Shown here: positions 59,801-64,000 of the stretch, piece by piece | Layout of the letters: the number at the start of each line of letters is the position of its first letter | Numbering within the stretch: position 1 is the first letter of the stretch | Source of the DNA: Limnomonas spitsbergensis | Lineage: Eukaryota; Chlorophyta; Chlorophyceae; Chlamydomonadales | Direction: 5' to 3' | Length of the DNA: 64,000 nucleotides | Assembly: GCA_037349105.1 (NCBI GenBank) | Contig: JAYJMM010000106.1 | Coordinates: 1,116,001-1,180,000, forward strand | Notes under the pieces: generated by a model | The model's input: the letters and a program-made list of their open reading frames with translations, nothing else | What the model was told of the DNA's origin: nothing | Database searches by the model: none | Translations under genes and position numbers: made by a program

Positions 59801-62800
59801 GTGGAGGCCTTAACCCCATGATGAGTGTAGAGGCCTTAAGCCTATGATCAGTGTGGAGGCCTTAACCCCATGATGAGTGTAGAGGCCTTAAGCCTATGAT
59901 CAGTGTGGAGGCCTTAACCCCATGATGAGTGTAGAGGCCTTAAGCCTATGATCAGTGTAGAGGCCTTAACCCCATGATCAGTGTAGAGGCCTTAAGCCTA
60001 TGATCAGTGTGTAGGCCTTAACCCCATGATCAGTGTAGAGGCCTTAAGCCTATGATCAGTGTGGAGGCCTTAACCCCATGATGAGTGTAGAGGCCTTAAG
60101 CCCATGATGAGTGTAGAGCCTTAAGCCCATGATGAGTGTAGAGGCCGTAAGCCCATGATGAGTGTAGAGGCCTTAAGCCTATGATGAGTGTAGAGGCCTT
60201 AAGCCCAAGATGAGTGTAGAGGCCTTAAGCCCATGATCAGTGTAGAGGCCTTAAGCCCATGATGAGTGTAGAGGCCTTAAGCCTATGATGAGTGTAGAGG
60301 CCTTAAGCCCATGATGAGTGTAGAGGCCTTAAGCCTATGATCAGTGTGGAGGCCTTAAGCCCAAGATGAGTGTAGAGGCCTTAAGCCCATGATGAGTGTG
60401 GAGGCCTTAAGCCCATGATGAGTGTGGAGGCCTTAACCCCATGATGAGTGTAGAGGCCTTAAGCCTACGGTAAGTGTGGAGGCCTCACCTGCGAGAAGCG
60501 AGGGTGTGCCAGAATCATGAAGCTGACCTCACGCGGGCTGTCGTACGGGACACCAACGAAGTCCGACCATTCCTGACGGGGTGAGGCTGCGAGAATAAAA
60601 TGTAGGTGAGACCACCCAAACATACATGTCTGCCTACATCCCAACCATTCCTGGGGGGATATGTGGCTGCGAGAACGAAATGTGAAGGAAAGCTGGTGGT
60701 TGAGAACACCCGACATTACCGACATGCATTTCTACCTACATCCCAACTATTCCTAGCGTGACGAGGCTGCAGGGGAAATAAAAATAGAGAGGCCAGTGGG
60801 TGAGGCCACCCAAACATACACGTCTGCCTATTTCTCAAAAACCCTTTAACCTTACAACCCTAAACCCTATATCCCAACCATTCCTGGCGGGATCAGGCTG
60901 TGAGATTAAAATGCGAGGGAAAATCAGTGGGAGAGTATACCAGGGTAGCAGATTTGTAGAGGAACCGTTGAAGGGTCCGGGGGAAGCTGGATAAACGCAA
61001 AGTAAAACGTCTCAGCCGCCGCCCAATTGGACCTGACAGGACGACTAACAGGGAACACATAGGCCACTCACAGAGACGACAGCAGGAGCAACAGCAACAA
61101 AGACAGCAAGAGTAACAAGAACAGACCTAAAAAACAAGAGTAGCAGCAACAACAACAGCAAAAGTAACAGCAAAACAAACAGCAAGAGCAACACAAACAA
61201 AAGAGGTACTCCATGTAGCGTGTGAACATGTGTGGTCCATGTAGACAAGTGTGAACATGTGCAAACAAGAGCAACTCACAAGCCTCAGGGATTCCGCCGC
61301 GGAGTGTGTGGACCACGTTCAAGTCAACCTGCAAGCATGCAGGTGTGGCCACAACGAAGTGTGAGAAAAAATGTGTGTTTTCTGCGTGGCCGCAATTATG
61401 GCGACCCTGCGTGGCCGAGCAAATGAAAGACTAATAGTTTTAACAGGGGCACTATGGTATATACTATACTCACGCTGGAATTGCCACACCCAAGTTCACA
61501 CGTGTTCACACTCCACACATTTAGCAATGGCCCCACCTCACCCTGGCAGCTGTGCGAGACCCATGTTCTCACACATTCACAAACGAAGCCCACTCAACCT
61601 GGCGGCTGTCCAAGGTCCACACATATTCACACATTTACCCTTTCTTACCCTGGGAAATTGTCCGAGGGAAACATGTTCACACATGTCACCCCATCTTACC
61701 CCTGGCAGCTGTCCGAGCGTCAGGCTGAAGCCATGCTCCCCCTCCACCTCCGTGGGGCCATCAGGGCCGCCGCCAACCACTCCATAACCCTGCAAAAACA
61801 TGAAAACTTGAAGGTCACAAAGTGTGATTTAACGAGTAGTGTCCGCTAGACAGCAACTGGGCAGAAGCTGAGCGGTGGCCGGACAGCAGCTGGACGGCGG
61901 CTATCAAGACTTCCCCCCCCCCCTGAACTTCCTCACATGCGTGACCCTACACCTGTTCAAAATAGCCAGATTGTTCAGCTTCCATACAGAACCCCTCTCT
62001 CCTCCCTCCAGTCAGTCTTTCCTACCCCACAACCAATATATCCTCCCTCCAGTCCCTCTTTCCTACCCCACAACCACGATATCTTCACCCCGAGTCACTC
62101 TTTCCTACCCCACAACCACTTGCCCCTCCCCCCAGCCACTCGTTCCTACACTACCCCCCCCCACACACACACAGCCATTCTTTCCTACCCCACAACCCCT
62201 GTCTCCTCCCTCCAGTCACTCTTTCCGACCCCACAACCACGCGCTCCTCCCCCCAGCCACTCGTTCCTACACTACCCCCCCCCCCCTACACACACACAGC
62301 CACTATTTCCTACCCCACAACCACTCTCTCCTCCCCCCAATCACTCTTTCCTACCCCACAACCACTTGCTCCTCCCCCCGTCACTCTTTCCTACCCCACA
62401 GCCACTCGCTCCTCCCCCCAGTCACTCTTTCCTACCCCACAACCACTCGCTCCTCCCCCCAGTCACTTTTTCCTACCCCACAACCATTCGCTCCACCACA
62501 ACGCCCACCACTCTTGCCTAACCCCTCTCCCCATCCTCCAAACATCGACATCTCCAAATAAACCATTGAAACACTTGCAGAGCACCCACCCCAACACACA
62601 GGCACCCACACACATCCTCATAGCCCCCATTCCTAGCTCCCACTCCTAGCAGCACCTCCTGTCATGGTCCTCACCGAGCAGCCCATGATGTGTTTGAGTG
62701 ATGGCACCATCGCCCTCAGCGTAGTCACCACCTGGGGGACAAGCAGGAAGCGGGACATATCATGAGATATGCCGATATGCGGTATGTAAGCATGCCCCCT

Positions 62801-63281
62801 TTCCCCTCTAGCATGCCCCCTTTCCCCTCTAGCATGCCCCCTTTCCCCTCTAGCATGCCCCCTTTCCCCTCTAGCATGCCCCCTTTCCCCTCTAGCATGC
62901 CCCCTTTCCCCTCTAGCATGCCCCCTTTCCCCTCTAGCATGCCCCCTTTCCCCTCTAGCATGCCCCCTTTCCCCTCTAGCATGCCCCCCCCCTAGAATCC
63001 CCCCTCTCCCCCCTAGGATCCCCCCTCTCCCCCCTAGCACCCCCCCCCCCCCCTCAAGCATGCCCCCCCCCCATCTAGCATGCCACTCCCCCCATCTAGC
63101 ATGCCCCCCTAGCACGCCCCCCCCCCATACCTGATCAAACTCAGTGCCCAAGGCACAAGTAGCAAACACGATGGCGAGCTCCGGCTGTGCCTCTGCCCCG
63201 CCAATGGAGGCCAGGATGGTGTCCACGGCCTCTCTGGCAGCTGCCTCCAGGACTGGCAGCTTGGAAACAAAGGAGCCCCAC
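47847..63281 (-). CDS. FIST-domain protein, 15 exons in window, 5' incomplete
   Basis: Minus-strand exons 63281–63131, 62731–62675, 61789–61700, 61328–61280, 60586–60489, 56319–56186, 55272–54747, 54107–53981, 53680–53517, 52594–52489, 51636–51444, 51026–50855, 50181–50110, 49398–49245 and 48070–47847 join in consistent phase to 771 codons plus stop. FIST_N: WGSFVSKLPVLEAAAREAVD, PELAIVFATC, LKHIMGCSGYGVVGGG, EVEGEHGFSLTLGQLPG. FIST_C: GLDYAFPDSCKIGG, FLHGAVILAMHGDV, RLKKGDRFKIM, FGVVMFTDMDRGR, SGLFGGAQIGPIN. FIST modules are ligand-sensing domains, found with F-box in FBXO22. Exon 55272–54747 adds about 175 Ala/Ser/Gly-rich residues, and exon 51636–51444 an acidic stretch. A donor-like gcag|gtgagc inside the last exon (near 47910) leaves the C-terminus uncertain. 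First exons lie past 64000. Confidence 0.8.
48424..48427 (-). terminator. Pol III T-run after permuted tRNA
   Basis: Four T residues on the minus strand, 12 nt after the end of the tRNA 5' half, fit an RNA polymerase III stop. Confidence 0.55.
48459..48470 (-). promoter_or_regulatory. A box of permuted tRNA
   Basis: TAGCTCAGTTGG at tRNA positions 8–19 matches the pol III A box. Confidence 0.7.
48495..48505 (-). promoter_or_regulatory. B box of permuted tRNA
   Basis: AGTTCGAAACT at tRNA positions 52–62 fits the B box; it lies upstream of the A box, the reverse of normal order. Confidence 0.7.
50005..50065 (-). repeat. Decayed copy of FIST exon 50181–50110 donor end
   Basis: The plus-strand 'ctcaccttgcaagctcttct' and 'cttatatgccagcatcc' parallel 50105–50145 ('cttacctgcagatccttcct', 'cttatacgccagcaccc'). 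The decoy donor (ac/gt) is preserved. Confidence 0.7.
50578..50770 (-). repeat. Two decayed copies of FIST exon 51026–50855 donor end
   Basis: Plus-strand copies at 50579–50638 ('tcaccaatatcttgaagctg') and 50701–50760 ('tcaccgtgattttgagcctg') resemble the real 50851–50910 ('tcaccatgattttgaacctg'). Each retains the donor and a following 'gcgatcarcatgc'. Confidence 0.8.
51085..51138 (-). repeat. Decayed copy of FIST exon 51026–50855 acceptor end
   Basis: 'gcgcaatcaccaacatggcg' and 'aggcccatccctgcgcaag' parallel 50990–51034 ('tgcaactgccagcatggcac', 'agctcatccctgcatcag'). Confidence 0.7.
51276..51400 (-). repeat. Decayed copies of FIST exon 51636–51444 donor end
   Basis: 51282–51340 repeats the antisense of MQAIxDxLES ('gactctccaacgtatccagg', 'attgcctgcat'), next to a donor-like 'ctcacc'. 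51378–51395 repeats 'cctcacaggctgac'. Confidence 0.65.
51718..52138. repeat. 19-bp palindromic minisatellite in FIST intron
   Basis: About 22 copies of 'tggcctggtattaccaggg' (variant 'tgtcctgg'). Each unit has perfect 7-bp arms CCTGGTA/TACCAGG around one T. Confidence 0.95.
53415..53475 (-). repeat. Decayed copy of FIST exon 53680–53517 3' part
   Basis: 'atactggccaagccatgcat' and 'atgacggcgcgatgcatagc' match the antisense of the exon (53545–53580), which encodes GAVILAMHGDV. Confidence 0.65.
54160..54530 (-). repeat. Decayed copies of FIST exon 54107–53981 acceptor end
   Basis: The real junction at 54070–54113 reads, antisense, 'gccagtcgcgttagcggcct' to 'ccctaaacagg'. Copies: 54168–54212, 54264–54306 ('gccagtcgcgtcagcagccg', 'ccctaaac') and 54470–54500 ('gccagtcgctttggcaacca'). 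Confidence 0.8.
55306..55395 (+). repeat. Dispersed repeat B
   Basis: 'gaaagaaagaaagctacgcc', then 'gggaggcgtgagagttaagg' and 'cagcctgggccgaagccaca'. It lies antisense in a FIST intron, 34 bp before an exon acceptor. Confidence 0.7.
56338..56832. repeat. 33-bp tandem repeat in FIST intron
   Basis: About 15 copies of 'gatgcatgggggcataggcg' + 'catggcgttggtt', with variants having 'ttaggc' or 'gtccgtt'. Confidence 0.92.
56838..57040 (-). repeat. Two decayed copies of FIST exon 56319–56186 start
   Basis: On the minus strand 57035–56980 reads AQEIIENYYVLSSCKTL-like sequence after 'catgcgcag'-type DNA. 56883–56845 reads YAFPDSCKI after an in-frame stop. Both parallel the real VQEIIDGLDYAFPDSCKIG. 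Confidence 0.8.
57285..60478. repeat. 26-bp satellite with 884-bp higher-order repeat, in FIST intron
   Basis: About 122 units of 'aagcccatgatgagtgtaga' + 'ggcctt', with variant positions (cccat/cctat, gatgag/gatcag, ggcctt/gtactt, aagcc/aaccc). The rare variant series around 58011–58090 recurs at 58895–58980, exactly 884 bp (34 units) later, showing block duplication. Confidence 0.95.
60640..60910 (-). repeat. Three decayed copies of FIST exon 60586–60489 acceptor
   Basis: The real antisense junction is 'cattcctgacggggtgaggc' + 'tgcgag'. Copies at 60648–60675 ('cattcctggggggatatgtg'), 60748–60770 ('attcctagcgtgacgaggct') and 60880–60905 ('cattcctggcgggatcaggc') are each followed by 'tgyragr' and AT-rich words. 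Confidence 0.8.
61060..61262. repeat. AAC/AGC-rich slippage tract
   Basis: 'agcaacaacaacagcaaaag' type DNA, then 'tgtgaacatgtg' repeats, in a FIST intron. Confidence 0.7.
61525..61682 (-). repeat. Three decayed copies of FIST exon 61789–61700 donor end
   Basis: The real antisense donor is 'cttacccctggcagctgtcc' + 'gagc' (61696–61719). Copies: 61535–61560 ('ctcaccctggcagctgtgcg'), 61593–61612 ('caacctggcggctgtccaag') and 61642–61668 ('cttaccctgggaaattgtcc'). Each is followed by 'cacacattcaca'. Confidence 0.8.
62010..62500. repeat. ~41-bp pyrimidine-rich tandem repeat
   Basis: About 12 degenerate units of 'cactctttcctaccccacaa' + 'ccactcgctcctcccccca' in a FIST intron. Confidence 0.85.
62788..63065. 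repeat. 21-bp minisatellite, G-run rich on sense strand
   Basis: Ten near-identical units of 'catgccccctttcccctcta' + 'g', then decayed C-rich units to 63065. On the gene's strand each unit has GGGG and GGGGG runs. Confidence 0.92.
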
Positions 63282-63335
63282 CTGACGGTTCGGTTTAAAA
63301 AAGGGTGAAAGCCTGTCAGAATAAGCAGGGTTACG

Positions 63336-63900
63336 ATGGCCCTGCTCACCGGCAGCTTGGAAAAAAACGAGCCCAACTGACGACCAGGTTTAAAAAAAGG
63401 TGAAAGCCTGTCAGAATGAGCAGGGTTAGGTGGCCCTCCTCACCGCCGCCTGCAGGACCAGCAGCTTGGACACAAACGGACCCCACCTGGGTTAGGTAGA
63501 GATTTTGTGTTCAGGTTTGACAAAGGGTTTCAGACTTGAATGGTGAGGAGAGTGTCCATCAGGGGCGTCCAAGGCCTCCCTGGCAGCTGGGTCCAGGACC
63601 GGCAGCTTGGAAACAAAGGAGCCCCACCTGACGATCAGGATAAGAAAAGGGTGAAAGCCTGTCAGAATTAGTAGGGTTTCCAAGGCCATCCTCACCGCCG
63701 CCTCCAACACCGGCAGCCAAGACACAAAGGTCCCCCACCTGATGATCAGCTTTCAGAAAGGTTTTAAGCCCGTCAGAATGAGTAGGGTTTCCTAGGCCAT
63801 CCTGCACTGCTAGGTCCAGGACCGGCAACTTGGAAACAAAGAAGCCCCACCTGACAATCAAACAAGCTCCACCTGGGGGACAGAGATTGTGATCAAGTTT
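63336..63900 (-). repeat. Four decayed copies of FIST exon 63281–63131 start
   Basis: Minus-strand copies near 63860–63790, 63740–63670, 63630–63545 and 63490–63340 encode pieces such as VRWGFFVSKLPVLD, VLEAAVRMALETL and VRWGSFVSKLPVLDPAAREA. Each is preceded by a 'tcag gtggggct'-type acceptor and a shared 'caggctttcacc.ttttt'. Period is about 115–140 bp. Only the 63281 copy has the full open exon and a donor. Confidence 0.85.
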
Positions 63901-64000
63901 GGCAAAGGGATAAAGCCTGTCTGAATGAGTAGGGTTTCGAAGGCCTCCTGCATTTCTAGGCCCAGCACTGTCAGATTGGGGATAACAGGGGACCCATATG

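Noticed and set aside
57285..60478. CRISPR-like array
   Set aside because: Units are contiguous 26-mers without unique spacers, in a eukaryotic intron.
61937..62561. Pro/Ser/Thr-rich ORFs of about 200 codons
   Set aside because: Translation of a ~41-bp pyrimidine-rich repeat within a FIST intron.
62633..63376. Minus-strand ORF of 247 codons with RGHARGE repeats
   Set aside because: It runs through two real FIST exons and the intervening 21-bp repeat; the repeat part is intron.

Overview
The window is nuclear DNA of a photosynthetic eukaryote, most likely a green alga. An intron-rich style, GT–AG introns of about 0.1–4 kb, plastid-type transit peptides, a Clp_N-type domain, plant-type telomere-like CCCTAAA motifs and a circularly permuted tRNA gene (known from prasinophyte green algae and red algae) all point there. 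The species is not identified. Most long open frames are chance frames in repeats; the real genes were rebuilt by joining exons whose splice phases agree.

Layout. 1–7.5 kb: intergenic, with a decayed non-LTR retrotransposon (LINE) on the minus strand (3.84–6.29 kb) and LINE 3' fragments. 7.5–12.35 kb (+): six-exon gene for a predicted plastid protein with a Clp_N-like N-terminus and a long unknown helical region (1016 aa). 12.6–14.1 kb: 11-bp minisatellite. 15.5–25.85 kb (+): seven-exon UbiE/METTL-like SAM methyltransferase (299 aa) with a bipartite-looking plastid/thylakoid leader. 27.5–28.9 kb: a second LINE copy. 29.5–32.1 kb (+): four-exon secreted protein of unknown function (205 aa). 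32.6–35.7 kb: LINE debris, fold-backs and a perfect 30-bp-arm hairpin. 36.75–37.83 kb (-): F-box/LRR gene, apparently broken. 40–41.6 kb: LINE 3' ends. 42.9–44.5 kb (-): three-exon alpha-kinase (304 aa). 47.85–63.28 kb (-): at least fifteen exons of a FIST-domain protein whose 5' end lies beyond the right edge; its introns hold several minisatellites, a 3.2-kb 26-bp satellite and the permuted tRNA-Met(CAU).

Two observations stand out. First, on the minus strand at 48519–48440 the 3' half of an elongator tRNA-Met lies upstream of its 5' half, separated by 6 nt. The halves fold into a complete 74-nt cloverleaf when rejoined at position 37/38. Second, nearly every exon I could check in the methyltransferase and FIST genes is flanked, inside the adjacent intron, by a run of decayed tandem copies of its own exon–intron junction, often with the GT or AG kept. 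This 'junction stutter' explains much of the intronic sequence and looks like a genome-wide duplication habit that creates decoy splice sites. The genes do not form an evident pathway; they are ordinary neighbours in a repeat-rich chromosome arm.
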